Both the position numbers and the translations under genes were made by a program. A stretch of 64,000 nucleotides of DNA, taken from assembly GCA_002409745.1 (NCBI GenBank), contig DHOU01000029.1:135623-199622 (forward strand), written 5' to 3'. How positions within the stretch are numbered: the first letter of the stretch is position 1; the number at the start of each line of letters is the position of its first letter. Source of the DNA: Bacteroidales bacterium UBA5382. GTDB lineage: Bacteria; Bacteroidota; Bacteroidia; Bacteroidales; Dysgonomonadaceae. Below, one piece after another: positions 26,763 through 35,939 of the stretch. Under the pieces are notes generated by a model. That model was not told where the DNA came from and searched no databases. It worked only from the letters and a program-made list of their open reading frames with translations.

Positions 26763-28073
26763 TCACTCTTTCAACAACTCCAGTATTTTTAAGCGGAAAG
26801 CGTATTCGTACTTGGCTTGCGCCTGCTCGCCAAGGACTTTCGTACGGTTGTTCTTCGCTTGGAATAGCTCGTAGGAAGTGGCGCGTCCGTTTTCGTATTT
26901 CTGCTCGGCAAAACGAAAGGCCTCTTCGGTGGCTTTTTCCGATTTTTGAGCCGCTTTCCACCGGCTTTTTGCCCCCAATGCATTATAATACGCCTGTTCG
27001 ACCTGTTTGCGCAAATCGAGTTTGGTTTTATCCATTTCGAGTTTACTGTTTTCTATCGCCAAACGAGCATTGCGTACGCTGTTTCTGATTTGAAACCGAT
27101 TGAAGAGGGGAATACTGAGGCTGAAGCCGATGGAGTTACTCATATTATTACGGAACTGCGAGCTGAAAGAATCGTTTTCGAGACCGTTCATGTGATAGTA
27201 TCCGGTACCCATATTTGCCCCGAAAGATAAAGAAGGATAATATTGCGACTTAGCCATGAGCCATTCTTTTTCACTGGAGACCAACCGGTACTGGGCTCCA
27301 TGAATTTCGGGACGATGCATAATCGCACTTTGATATACGGCATCGGACGACAAGAGCACCCCTTCGTTGATGAGAGTTTCTACGGCAGGCGCCGTCACGT
27401 CGAACTGTGAAAATTCCTCCAATTCCATAATCTGTGCCAGGTCGAGCAGCGCGAGTTGCAAATTGCTTTCGGCGCGCACCTGCTCGAGTTCTTCCTGCGC
27501 CTGTTGCGCTTCGAGCTCATAGAGTTCGCCTTGCGCCATTTTGCCGTTGTTCACCATCTGCTTGCTCCGCTCGATATTCGCCTTGGTCACTTCGACCTGT
27601 TCGGCGGCGATTTGCAACAGTTCTTTGTTGAGCAGTACCTGAAGGAATGCCGTGGAAACACTCAGGGTGATATCGCGTTCTATTTTTTGAAGGTCGGCTT
27701 CGGAGGCTTGAAGATCTGCCTTGCGGGCATCGATATTATACTTCATCCGTAAACCGTCAAACAACGTAAGATCACTGCTGATACTAAAGTTTGTCTGAGA
27801 CGAATTGTTGCTCTGATAGACATCGTCGCGTCCTTTCGAACGTCCGAAGACAAAGTTGTGCCCCACACTGGCATTCAGGTTAGGAAGCAGGTCGGCACGC
27901 GCCTGACTGTAGGCGATTTGTTGTTGTTCTTTGCTTAGTTGTTGCTGCTTGACGGTGCGATTGTTCCGCAAAGCGACCTCAATGCATTCCTCCAGCGTAA
28001 AGGGCCGTTGTGCCGGCAGCGAGGCAATAGTCGCCCACACAGCCAACAAGGCTATAAAACATCTTGCTTTCAT
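26763..28073 (-). CDS. TolC-family outer-membrane efflux protein
   Basis: A 436-residue protein with a signal peptide (to SLPAQ), then FTLEECIEVALRNNRTVKQQQL. Two homologous helical halves each carry a long coiled-coil hairpin (residues about 150-210 and 350-420), as in TolC trimers. It forms the outer-membrane exit channel for the MacAB-like pump encoded upstream; its start overlaps the adaptor stop by 4 nt (28070-28073). Confidence 0.93.
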   Translation of the reverse strand: MKARCFIALLAVWATIASLPAQRPFTLEECIEVALRNNRTVKQQQLSKEQQQIAYSQARADLLPNLNASVGHNFVFGRSKGRDDVYQSNNSSQTNFSISSDLTLFDGLRMKYNIDARKADLQASEADLQKIERDITLSVSTAFLQVLLNKELLQIAAEQVEVTKANIERSKQMVNNGKMAQGELYELEAQQAQEELEQVRAESNLQLALLDLAQIMELEEFSQFDVTAPAVETLINEGVLLSSDAVYQSAIMHRPEIHGAQYRLVSSEKEWLMAKSQYYPSLSFGANMGTGYYHMNGLENDSFSSQFRNNMSNSIGFSLSIPLFNRFQIRNSVRNARLAIENSKLEMDKTKLDLRKQVEQAYYNALGAKSRWKAAQKSEKATEEAFRFAEQKYENGRATSYELFQAKNNRTKVLGEQAQAKYEYAFRLKILELLKE

Positions 28074-29173
28074 TTTTTACTGTCTACTATTTCGTTCCCG
28101 CGTACCTTATCATTTACCTTTAACCCTTCGATCACTTCGATCTTAATTCCGTCCGAGAGGCCTATTTTCACCGGTCTCTTTTCAAACTCCTGCGGCTCGG
28201 CGCTTTTTGCGAAATAAACAAAAGCCGAATCGTTACTGAACTCGATGCAAGTTTCGGGAATCGTCAGTACGCTGTCGCGTTTGTCGAGCACAACCTCGGC
28301 ATTGGCGCTGTATCCGGCACGGATGAATATGTCGGAAGGCATCTGTACGGCCGCCTTTATCTCGAAGAGGATGGCCCCGCTTTCTTCGGTTCCTTTCGGG
28401 GAAACATATTCGAGTTTGGCAGGGATTTTACGATCTTGTATCGCGCCGATGGTGATTTCCATAGGCATATCGCCCGATAATTGCGCGACCTCGGTTTCAT
28501 CGATTTTCCCGACAAAAAGCATGTCGTTGAGATTGGCGACGGAAGCAATGGTAGTGCCATCGTTGAAGTTGTTGGACTGGATGACGGAATTCCCCACCTT
28601 GATCGGCACGTCTAAAATCATGCCGCTAATGGTGGAACGGATCAACGTGTTACTTGACGAGGCGGAACTTTGGGTAATTCCCGTTCGCACGATACTCAGG
28701 TTATCGGTGGCCGACTGAAGCTCCTCCTGATCGTTTTTATACTGCAATTCGACCTTCTCGAACTCCTCTTTCGATATGACTTCGGTATCGAACAACTTCT
28801 TATCGCGGTCGTAATTGCGGCGGCTCTGATCGAGAGCCAATTGCGCACGCGACACACGCGACTCGGCGCTACTGAGGCTGGCCATATCGGGAACCACTTG
28901 AATCTTAGCGATAATATCGCCCGCTTCCACTTTATCTCCGGCTTCCTTATACACTTCGGATATGATGCCGGATATTTGCGGTTTGATAAGGATTTCGTTC
29001 CGGGGTTCAACCTTTCCGGTCGCCACGGTACGTTTCTCGATCGTTCCCATCGTCGCCGTTTCAATGGTGTATTTCGTTACCTTCGGACGCGATTTCTGCC
29101 AAAGGAATACAAATGTCCCGATGACCAATAAAGCCACCAAAACAAGTCCTGCAATTTTTAATACTCTTCTCAT
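28070..29173 (-). CDS. MacA/HlyD-type periplasmic adaptor
   Basis: A 367-residue membrane-fusion protein. An N-terminal membrane anchor (MRRVLKIAGLVLVALLVIG) precedes a lipoyl half-motif GKVEPRNEILIKPQISGIISEVYKEAGDKVEAGD split by a coiled-coil hairpin (residues about 95-150) and a beta-barrel region (IGAIQDRKIPAKLEYVSP). It links inner-membrane permeases to the TolC channel. The start at 29173 is preferred; five upstream residues come from repeat-rich DNA. Confidence 0.92.
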   Translation of the reverse strand: MRRVLKIAGLVLVALLVIGTFVFLWQKSRPKVTKYTIETATMGTIEKRTVATGKVEPRNEILIKPQISGIISEVYKEAGDKVEAGDIIAKIQVVPDMASLSSAESRVSRAQLALDQSRRNYDRDKKLFDTEVISKEEFEKVELQYKNDQEELQSATDNLSIVRTGITQSSASSSNTLIRSTISGMILDVPIKVGNSVIQSNNFNDGTTIASVANLNDMLFVGKIDETEVAQLSGDMPMEITIGAIQDRKIPAKLEYVSPKGTEESGAILFEIKAAVQMPSDIFIRAGYSANAEVVLDKRDSVLTIPETCIEFSNDSAFVYFAKSAEPQEFEKRPVKIGLSDGIKIEVIEGLKVNDKVRGNEIVDSKK

Positions 29174-29194
29174 ATATTTAAATGTCAAAATGTC

Positions 29195-29331
29195 TAATGT
29201 CTAATGTCACCGGTCTGCGGTCTGCGGTCTCCAGTCGCCGGTCTCCAGTCGCCGGTCACCAATCTGCGGTCGCCAATCTGCGGTCGCCGGCCCGTTGACC
29301 TTCCGCGTTTCATTCGTAATTCGTAATTGTT
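29195..29331. repeat. Long 7-nt tandem array in the efflux operon
   Basis: Fourteen contiguous heptamers (29195-29292) keep exact register while their sequence drifts: taatgtc x2, accggtc, tgcggtc x2, then alternating tccagtc/gccggtc, accaatc, tgcggtc, gccaatc, tgcggtc, gccggcc. Nearly all end in GTC or ATC. A second short block (CATTCGT, AATTCGT, AATTGTT) follows at 29311-29331. It fills the spacer between the second permease gene and the adaptor gene. Confidence 0.85.
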
Positions 29332-29369
29332 TTTGCTCTCATTCATCCTTAATCAGCACATCAATTTGC

Positions 29370-30626
29370 CTATTCTTCCCTTATCGCCTCGATGGGTTTA
29401 ATCATCATCGCCCGTTGCGCCGGCAAAAATCCGGCCAATGCCCCGATAACACCAAGAATCAGCACCGCCCCCACAGCCATGGAAAAATGAATCTGCGGAT
29501 CTTTGAAAAACTGATCACCCTGACTCAATACAATGCCTGCCGCTCCTAAAATGCCGACACCCAAAACGACACCCAAAACGCCGGCCAATAGCGTCAACAC
29601 AATGCTTTCGCTAAGAATTTGCCCGATGATATTGTTCGGCGTGGCGCCCAAGGCACGACGGATACCGATCTCTTTGGTCCGCTCCCGCACGGTAACCAGC
29701 ATAATGTTACTGACACCGATGGCGCCGGCGAACAACGTCCCTAATCCCACAATCCATATCAACGCGGCAATACCTATGCCGAGATAATCGAACATATTGA
29801 ACTGTTCTTCCAAATTAATCGCCCAAACCGCTGTGGGATCGTCGGGATGTATTTGATGCAAATCTTTCAGGACTGTACCGACTTCTTTTTCAATCTGGGT
29901 GACTTTCACTTTCGGCTTTGCCGTCACCCCCACAATATGAATCGCATTGCCGAGGTTGAATGCTTGCTGCATGGTGCTGAAAGGAATGGTGATGGTTTCC
30001 TTCGGATCACCGCCGATACCGATTCCCGAAGAGCTCTTCGACACGCCGATCACCTGAAAATAAATACCATTGGCTCGAATAACACTACCTATGGGGTCCT
30101 CCCCTTTTGGGAACAACACCTCATACACACGCTCTCCCAATATGCAAACCTTCCGCTTATCGGCGATATCGATTTCATTAATGAAGCGGCCTTTGAGCAT
30201 GATGCTGCGGTCGATATTGTCGTTTTCCGGATAACATCCCCGTAGCGTATAAGAGCCTTTGTATTCGCCCCTGACGACGTTCTCTTCGTTCGGCCACATA
30301 TATACCAAAGGTGAGAGTTGGTCGATATCTTTTACCCGTTGGCGAATAATGGGAATATCGGCATTCTTTATTTCCCAACGACGACCTTTACGGAAGCCTC
30401 TGTACGGCAATGATGTTTCTTCGGGGGTGAAATAACAGGAGTTGGTGGCAAAGCCATCGATTTGAGAGAAAATGCCGGTTTGCAAAGCATTTCCGGCTCC
30501 CACCATCACGACAAGCATCAGGATCCCCCAAAATACGCCGAAAGCCGTCAGGAAACTACGCGACTTGTTGTGCGTAATGGTGATCCATATTTCCTGCCAT
30601 CGGTCTATGTCGAAAAAATTCTTCAT
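29370..30626 (-). CDS. MacB/FtsX-type ABC transporter permease (second copy)
   Basis: A 418-residue inner-membrane protein. One N-terminal helix (SFLTAFGVFWGILMLVVMVGAG), a large periplasmic MacB-PCD domain (residues about 45-265), and three C-terminal FtsX helices containing the GVSNIMLVTVRERTKEIGIRRALGA motif. It lacks its own ATPase domain. It pairs with the upstream permease (33 nt gap) and the separate ATPase, making a heteromeric MacB-like pump. Confidence 0.93.
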   Translation of the reverse strand: MKNFFDIDRWQEIWITITHNKSRSFLTAFGVFWGILMLVVMVGAGNALQTGIFSQIDGFATNSCYFTPEETSLPYRGFRKGRRWEIKNADIPIIRQRVKDIDQLSPLVYMWPNEENVVRGEYKGSYTLRGCYPENDNIDRSIMLKGRFINEIDIADKRKVCILGERVYEVLFPKGEDPIGSVIRANGIYFQVIGVSKSSSGIGIGGDPKETITIPFSTMQQAFNLGNAIHIVGVTAKPKVKVTQIEKEVGTVLKDLHQIHPDDPTAVWAINLEEQFNMFDYLGIGIAALIWIVGLGTLFAGAIGVSNIMLVTVRERTKEIGIRRALGATPNNIIGQILSESIVLTLLAGVLGVVLGVGILGAAGIVLSQGDQFFKDPQIHFSMAVGAVLILGVIGALAGFLPAQRAMMIKPIEAIREE

Positions 30627-30659
30627 TTCTATCTTTTTTGTTATTGTCGCTGTCGCGTG

Positions 30660-31919
30660 TTACTCTTGCCTCATTGCTTCGATAGGGTTCACTCTTACAG
30701 CCTTACGCGCGGGCAGATAGCCGGCCAACACGCCCGAGACAATGAGGACGAATGTCGCAAAAACCGCATAGCCGACATTGACCGTGGGATTTTTAAATAT
30801 CGACATCTGCATTCCGTCACCTGCTGCCTGACCATTCGCCGCCTGCTCCATAAAGAAATTGACGATTTCCGTCAGCCCGATGCCGGCCATTAAACCGATA
30901 TATCCGAAGATAGCGGTAATAATAATGGATTCCAGAATGACGGTCTTCAGGATGGACGCCGGCGGCGCACCGATGGCTTTGCGGATGCCGATTTCGCGCG
31001 TCCGCTCTTTGATGGATACCAGCATGATGTTGCTCACACCTACGATGCCCGCTATCAACGTAAGGATTCCGATAAATCCGACAAATAACGTGATTCCGCC
31101 GAATATCTTCATCGTTTCGAGATAATTTGCCTGATGATTATCCACATATAAAGCCTGTTTATCCTGAGGATTGAAGTTAAGGCTCCGTCCCATCACGGTA
31201 CGAAGCGATTCATCAAACCGTTCATTTTCGGCTTTCGTCTCCAGACCGTCTACCGTAAAAGTTATTTGATTGAATTTTTTATCGGGATTGTAGACGGCTT
31301 GTGCCGTAGAAAATGGAATATAGGCATTCGAACCACCCCATTGTTCTCTTTTGCTGTTGACTCCGACCACTTTAAACATCAATTCGCCGACCTTCACGTA
31401 CTTGCCCACCGGCGATTGATCTTTGAACAGGACATCCGATATTTTCTTGTCCAATACGACAATCTTATTATTCTCCTTAATATCCAAGGCATTGATAAAA
31501 CGACCGTCGCCGGGATTGATAATCAGTTTCTCGATCTGAGAATAGCTCGGCATCACCCCTCTGACCTGATAGGAACCGTATTCTTTCCCGAAAGAGATCG
31601 TTTGGCTCTTCGTGACCCGTGCCGTAATGAGACGGCTTTCAGGCACATCGTCCGTAATGGTATTCACTTCTTTTTCGGTAAACTGAAGCGAACGTCCCGA
31701 TTTCAGTCCCTGATGGGGCATCGAGGTCGTTCCCGACCATAAACCGATACGGTTCACCGCCCGCGAACTGAAGTTGGACATCACTCCGTTCTTCAACCCG
31801 TTCCCGGCGCCCAATAAAACAATTAGAATAAATATCCCCCACGATACGGACAAGCCCGTAAGCGTGGTACGAAGTTTATTCTTCTTGAGGGTTTCGAATA
31901 TTTCCTGTAAGGTATCCAT
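30660..31919 (-). CDS. MacB/FtsX-type ABC transporter permease (first copy)
   Basis: A 419-residue permease with the same layout as its neighbour: an N-terminal helix (TTLTGLSVSWGIFILIVLLGAG), a periplasmic domain, and an FtsX domain with GVSNIMLVSIKERTREIGIRKAIGA. The start at 31919 (MDTLQEIFETLKKNK) matches family N-termini; the frame extends nine codons upstream only through a heptad repeat array. The sister permease shares only moderate identity, suggesting an old duplication. Confidence 0.93.
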   Translation of the reverse strand: MDTLQEIFETLKKNKLRTTLTGLSVSWGIFILIVLLGAGNGLKNGVMSNFSSRAVNRIGLWSGTTSMPHQGLKSGRSLQFTEKEVNTITDDVPESRLITARVTKSQTISFGKEYGSYQVRGVMPSYSQIEKLIINPGDGRFINALDIKENNKIVVLDKKISDVLFKDQSPVGKYVKVGELMFKVVGVNSKREQWGGSNAYIPFSTAQAVYNPDKKFNQITFTVDGLETKAENERFDESLRTVMGRSLNFNPQDKQALYVDNHQANYLETMKIFGGITLFVGFIGILTLIAGIVGVSNIMLVSIKERTREIGIRKAIGAPPASILKTVILESIIITAIFGYIGLMAGIGLTEIVNFFMEQAANGQAAGDGMQMSIFKNPTVNVGYAVFATFVLIVSGVLAGYLPARKAVRVNPIEAMRQE

Positions 31920-31925
31920 ATAATA

Positions 31926-31995
31926 ATTACAAATTACCAAATACAAATTACTAATTACAAATTACTGATTACTAATTACAAATTACAAATGACGA
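31926..31995. repeat. 7-nt tandem array (ATTACAA type) at the ATPase stop codon
   Basis: Ten units in exact register: ATTACAA, ATTACCA, AATACAA, ATTACTA, ATTACAA, ATTACTG, ATTACTA, ATTACAA, ATTACAA, ATGACGA. The ATPase stop codon (31983-31985) lies inside the array, and it ends 7 nt before the next gene's start codon, so the whole intercistronic spacer is repeat. Confidence 0.85.
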
Positions 31996-32669
31996 ATGAT
32001 GCGTTCATCCTGCTCGATCATTCCATCCTTCAAGCGGATAATACGGTTGGTAGCATCGGCCACCGATTGTTCATGCGTAACAATAATCGTGGTAATACCC
32101 GTTTTATTTAAATCCGTCAAAACGTTCATCACCTCCACAGTCGTTTTACTGTCGAGGGCTCCAGTAGGCTCATCGGCAAGGATCACTTTGGGTTCCGAAA
32201 TCATAGCGCGCGCAATGGCCACACGCTGTTTCTGGCCGCCCGAAAGTTCGCCCGGCATGTGATAAGCCCATTCTTTCAGTCCCATTTTATCGAGATGTTC
32301 CATCGCGATACTGTTTCTTTTCTTTCGGCTTATGTTTTTATAAAATAAAGGAAGGGCTACATTTTCGAGTGCGTTTTTAAAACCGATCAAGTTAAAGGAC
32401 TGGAAGACAAATCCGATCAATTCATTTCGATAACGGGCGGCCTGTTTTTCGCTAAGATTGCGAATGAGCGTCCCATTGAGTAAATACTCCCCTTCATCGT
32501 AAGTATCGAGGATTCCTAAAATATTCAACAAGGTCGATTTTCCCGATCCGGACGCACCCATTATGGATACATATTCTCCGGCGTCGATATCCAGATCGAT
32601 TCCTTTCAGGACATGCAGAGAAACCGCTTCGGTGTGATACGATTTGTGTAGATTACGAAGATGTATCAT
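31983..32669 (-). CDS. MacB/LolD-type ABC transporter ATPase
   Basis: A 228-residue nucleotide-binding subunit. Walker [10 protein letters not shown] near residue 40, Q-loop [11 protein letters not shown], signature [14 protein letters not shown], Walker [13 protein letters not shown] and H-loop TIIVTHEQ are all present. The start at 32669 ([14 protein letters not shown]) is chosen because the preceding codons are not conserved. It energises the two downstream permeases for export through the adaptor and TolC. Confidence 0.95.
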   Translation of the reverse strand: MIHLRNLHKSYHTEAVSLHVLKGIDLDIDAGEYVSIMGASGSGKSTLLNILGILDTYDEGEYLLNGTLIRNLSEKQAARYRNELIGFVFQSFNLIGFKNALENVALPLFYKNISRKKRNSIAMEHLDKMGLKEWAYHMPGELSGGQKQRVAIARAMISEPKVILADEPTGALDSKTTVEVMNVLTDLNKTGITTIIVTHEQSVADATNRIIRLKDGMIEQDERIIRHL

Positions 32670-32736
32670 CAATTTTATTGTTTTGTTTATTGGACTACCT
32701 ACCGCCGACAACGGTTACATAGTTTTATTACGTCGG

Positions 32737-32768
32737 CAAAGGTAATACGTTACAATATACTATGCAAT
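32737..32768 (-). promoter_or_regulatory. Bacteroides promoter of the MacAB-TolC-like efflux operon
   Basis: Minus-strand ATTGC (32768-32764) and TACCTTTG (32744-32737) with 20 nt between TTG and TA. The predicted start is about 60 nt upstream of the ATPase ATG. Probably drives all five pump genes and possibly the GIN-domain gene. Confidence 0.65.
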
Positions 32769-32924
32769 ACATACTACTATTTATTCTTATGTTTTACATT
32801 TCTTTAACTTTGAGAGAGGGCATTTTCCTTAAAAGGGATGGCAAGTAAATCAATGATAAACAAGACGTATGACTTTTCCAAAAGAATTATTCCGATTTGT
32901 AATCTGAAAGACAAAATAAGTTTC

Positions 32925-32932
32925 TACATTTG
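32925..32932 (+). promoter_or_regulatory. Candidate -7 element in the GH78 upstream region
   Basis: TACATTTG followed by TGC fits TAnnTTTG. The nearest TTTG is 25 nt upstream rather than 20, so the match is partial. It would read through the small coding remnant at 32961-33104 into the rhamnosidase gene. Confidence 0.3.
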
Positions 32933-32960
32933 TGCGGCCATCAAAAGGAAAGAGATTTGA

Positions 32961-33104
32961 AAAGCGGAACAAAAGCCGGCTGCAGTTAAACGTATAGTTC
33001 TCAGAAAATTCAAAATAAATATCCCTTATTCTTTGAACCAATCGATGATGCTGCTAAGCGAAGCGGAAATTGATCTGTATGGGGACAATGTAATACCCTC
33101 TTAG
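32961..33104 (+). pseudogene. C-terminal relic of a secreted CAZyme/discoidin-like protein
   Basis: A 47-codon open stretch with no start codon of its own before the conserved part. It reads AVKRIVLRKFKIN... then MMLLSEAEIDLYGDNVIPS and a stop. The ending 'SEAEIDLYG' resembles the C-terminal strand of F5/8-type C (discoidin) and related galactose-binding domains. Everything upstream of the TGA at 32958-32960 is lost. It lies 29 nt before the GH78 gene and suggests that the island has lost an upstream gene. Confidence 0.4.
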
Positions 33105-33133
33105 CTTTCTTCTTTATTGCACTATTTTTTGTT

Positions 33134-35899
33134 ATGAATAAATTTTTATTGATAAGCTTTTATTTTCTTATTTTTCACTCAATATTTCTGTGTTTTTCAC
33201 AACCCATTTCGGTCACTGATCTTCGTTGTGAATATCAATTAAATCCTTTAGGAATTGATATTGAGAAACCTCATTTCAGTTGGATTTTAAGATCCGAGCA
33301 GAGGAATCAAATGCAGACAGCGTATGAATTGATTATTAGTGATAATTATAATGATATTCATAAGAAAAAAGGGAACATCTGGACAACCGGAAAAGTCCCT
33401 TCTTCAGAGAATATACACGTAGAATATAAAGGGACCCCTTTAAAACCATTTAGCCGATATTTCTGGCGTGTAAAAGTATATGACAAAAAAGGAAAATCAT
33501 CTATGTGGAGTAATCCAGCTTGGTTTGAGACAGCTGCTCTAAAAGATTCCGATTGGAAAGCCGCATGGATTAGTGATGGGAAAAAACGACCTCTCAATGA
33601 GAAAGATTTCTATAAAGACAATCCCGCTCCTACTTTCAGAAAAGTATTTGACGGCAATAAAAAAATCAAATATGCCAGATTATATATCGCAGGATTAGGA
33701 TATTACAAAGCCATCATTAATGGAGATCGAGTTGGAAACAATGTTCTTGATCCCGGCTGGACGGCATACGATAAACAAGTTTTATATTCCACTTATGATA
33801 TAACGAATCATATTCGACAAGGTAAAAATGTTATTTCCATCACATTAGGAAACGGATGGTATAACCCTCTTCCTCTTCGCATGTGGGGTAAATGGAATCT
33901 TCGGGAGCAGTTGACTATTGGGGATCCCTGTACAACAGGACTTATACAGATAACTTATACTGATGGCTCCAAGGATATTATTCCAACAGATCATACCTGG
34001 CAAGTTATTCCCAGTCCCATCCTTCGAAATAATATTTATTTAGGAGAACATTACGACGCCCGGCTGGAGCAAGAGACAATAAACAATCCGGAAACCGTAT
34101 TGGAAAATCCGCGATATGCCGTAAAAGTACCCGGTCCTCAAGGAAAATTAACCGCACAGCTACAACCTCCTATAAGGGTTATACAAGTGGTAAAACCCTT
34201 ATCCATTCGGGAGATACAGTCCGGAATATACATCGTGGATATGGGGCAGAATTTTGCCGGTGTAGCTCGAATACATGTAAAGGGAAAAGCCGGAACAAAG
34301 ATAAGATTACGTTATGGAGAAGATATACATAAAGATGGCAGCCTAAATATCATGACCACTGTTGCCGGTCAAATAAAACATGGAAATGGAGGCCTCGGAG
34401 CTCCTTCTGTTGCCTGGCAAGAAGACAACTATATTTTAAAAGGCGGTCATATAGAAAGTTGGTCTCCCGATTTTACTTTTCACGGATTCCGCTACGTTGA
34501 AGTAACCGGATGGCCCGGGAAACTCAACATGAATAATATTGAAGGCCTATGCCTGAGTGCGGATGTGGAAGAAGCGGGTAAATTCAGTTGCTCAAACCCA
34601 ATGTTCAATAAGCTTATGGAAAATATCCGATGGACATTCCGCAGTAATTTATTCAGTGTTCAATCCGATTGTCCTGCACGTGAGAAATTCGGATACGGAG
34701 GGGATATGTTCTGTACAACAAATGCCTTTTCGTTCAATTACGACATGTCTAATTTTTATCGAAAGATTATACAGGATAATGTCAACGATCAACGTCCTTC
34801 AGGAGCCATCACGGAGACAAATCCTTATATGGGAATTGCAGACTTCGGAACGGCCCCCGATGATGGTTCGGGTCCCATCTCTTTTCAAATAGGTTTTCCG
34901 TTTCTTATCAAGCACTTATATGACTTTTACGGTGATAAGCGAATCGTTTCCAACTATTATAATGCGTTCAAAAAACAAGCTGAATACCTTATCGGTTGTT
35001 CGAAAAATAATCTAATGACCGTAGATATCAGCGATCATGAATCATTGGAGGAAAAGCCCTATAAGCTTACGGCATCGGCATGGTATTATTATCATATACA
35101 ATTGATAGCCGAATTTGCTCAACTATTGGATAAACCTTCGGACGCTCAAAAATACACCTCTTTAGCGAAAGAGATCAAACAAGCTATCATAGACCAGATG
35201 TTCGATAAGTCCACGGGCGTATTTGATAATGGAACCCAAAGTGCCCAGATTTTCGGATTGTGGTTTTCGTTAGTAGAAGGAGAAGACAAAAATGCAGCCT
35301 TTGAACGATTGTTAGAGACAATCAAATCTCGCGACGGACATCTGTCTACCGGCATTTTTGCGACCAAGATGATGTTCGATGTTTTTCGCGCATTAGACAG
35401 GAATGATGTTGCCTATCGTATTGCGAATAAACGCGATTTCCCGGGATGGGGTTATATGATCGAAAACGGAGCCACCACGTTATGGGAAACATGGGCCTAT
35501 TCAGATAATACCTATTCGCAGAATCATCCGATGTTCGGAAGCATAAGTGAATGGTTCTATCGGTCTATTTTAGGTATCAACCCGGCTTCACCCGGTTTTG
35601 AAAAGATTGTCATCAAACCGCAACCGGTCGAAGACCTCATCTTCGCCAAAGGATACTATAAGTCCATACGCGGTGTTATAGCAAGTAGTTGGGATATCAT
35701 AGGTAACACGTTCCATTTACAAGTGGAAATTCCTGTAAATTGTACCGCAGAAATATGGATTCCTTCAACGAACGGGACTTTAACGGAATCAGGAAAACCG
35801 ATAGAGCAAATCAAAGATATGCTAATAACAGGTCATCAAAACAACTATACGATCGTTTCGGTGGGATCCGGGAAATATACGTTTAGATCATTTTTATAA
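33134..35899 (+). CDS. Alpha-L-rhamnosidase, GH78 family
   Basis: A 921-residue exported enzyme that releases terminal L-rhamnose from plant or bacterial glycans. The signal peptide ends near LCFSQ, followed by the typical TDLRCEYQLNPLGIDIEKPHFSW N-terminal Fn3-like domain. Next come the Bac_rhamnosid_N beta-sandwich (YIAGLGYYKAIINGDRVG), the concanavalin-like domain (VDMGQNFAGVARI) and the (alpha/alpha)6 barrel with SDCPAREKFGYGGD holding the general-acid region. The C-terminal domain follows GSISEWFYRSILGI. It is followed after 40 nt by an SGNH hydrolase. Codon use looks more AT-rich than in the housekeeping genes. Confidence 0.92.
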   Translation: MNKFLLISFYFLIFHSIFLCFSQPISVTDLRCEYQLNPLGIDIEKPHFSWILRSEQRNQMQTAYELIISDNYNDIHKKKGNIWTTGKVPSSENIHVEYKGTPLKPFSRYFWRVKVYDKKGKSSMWSNPAWFETAALKDSDWKAAWISDGKKRPLNEKDFYKDNPAPTFRKVFDGNKKIKYARLYIAGLGYYKAIINGDRVGNNVLDPGWTAYDKQVLYSTYDITNHIRQGKNVISITLGNGWYNPLPLRMWGKWNLREQLTIGDPCTTGLIQITYTDGSKDIIPTDHTWQVIPSPILRNNIYLGEHYDARLEQETINNPETVLENPRYAVKVPGPQGKLTAQLQPPIRVIQVVKPLSIREIQSGIYIVDMGQNFAGVARIHVKGKAGTKIRLRYGEDIHKDGSLNIMTTVAGQIKHGNGGLGAPSVAWQEDNYILKGGHIESWSPDFTFHGFRYVEVTGWPGKLNMNNIEGLCLSADVEEAGKFSCSNPMFNKLMENIRWTFRSNLFSVQSDCPAREKFGYGGDMFCTTNAFSFNYDMSNFYRKIIQDNVNDQRPSGAITETNPYMGIADFGTAPDDGSGPISFQIGFPFLIKHLYDFYGDKRIVSNYYNAFKKQAEYLIGCSKNNLMTVDISDHESLEEKPYKLTASAWYYYHIQLIAEFAQLLDKPSDAQKYTSLAKEIKQAIIDQMFDKSTGVFDNGTQSAQIFGLWFSLVEGEDKNAAFERLLETIKSRDGHLSTGIFATKMMFDVFRALDRNDVAYRIANKRDFPGWGYMIENGATTLWETWAYSDNTYSQNHPMFGSISEWFYRSILGINPASPGFEKIVIKPQPVEDLIFAKGYYKSIRGVIASSWDIIGNTFHLQVEIPVNCTAEIWIPSTNGTLTESGKPIEQIKDMLITGHQNNYTIVSVGSGKYTFRSFL

Positions 35900-35939
35900 T
35901 ATACAAATTTACAGAATATATAATTTAAAGATTAGAGTA

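Noticed and set aside
29195..29331. Coding repeat within the adaptor or permease gene.
   Set aside because: A 7-nt period breaks any reading frame, and the adaptor start and permease stop that bracket it fit their families.
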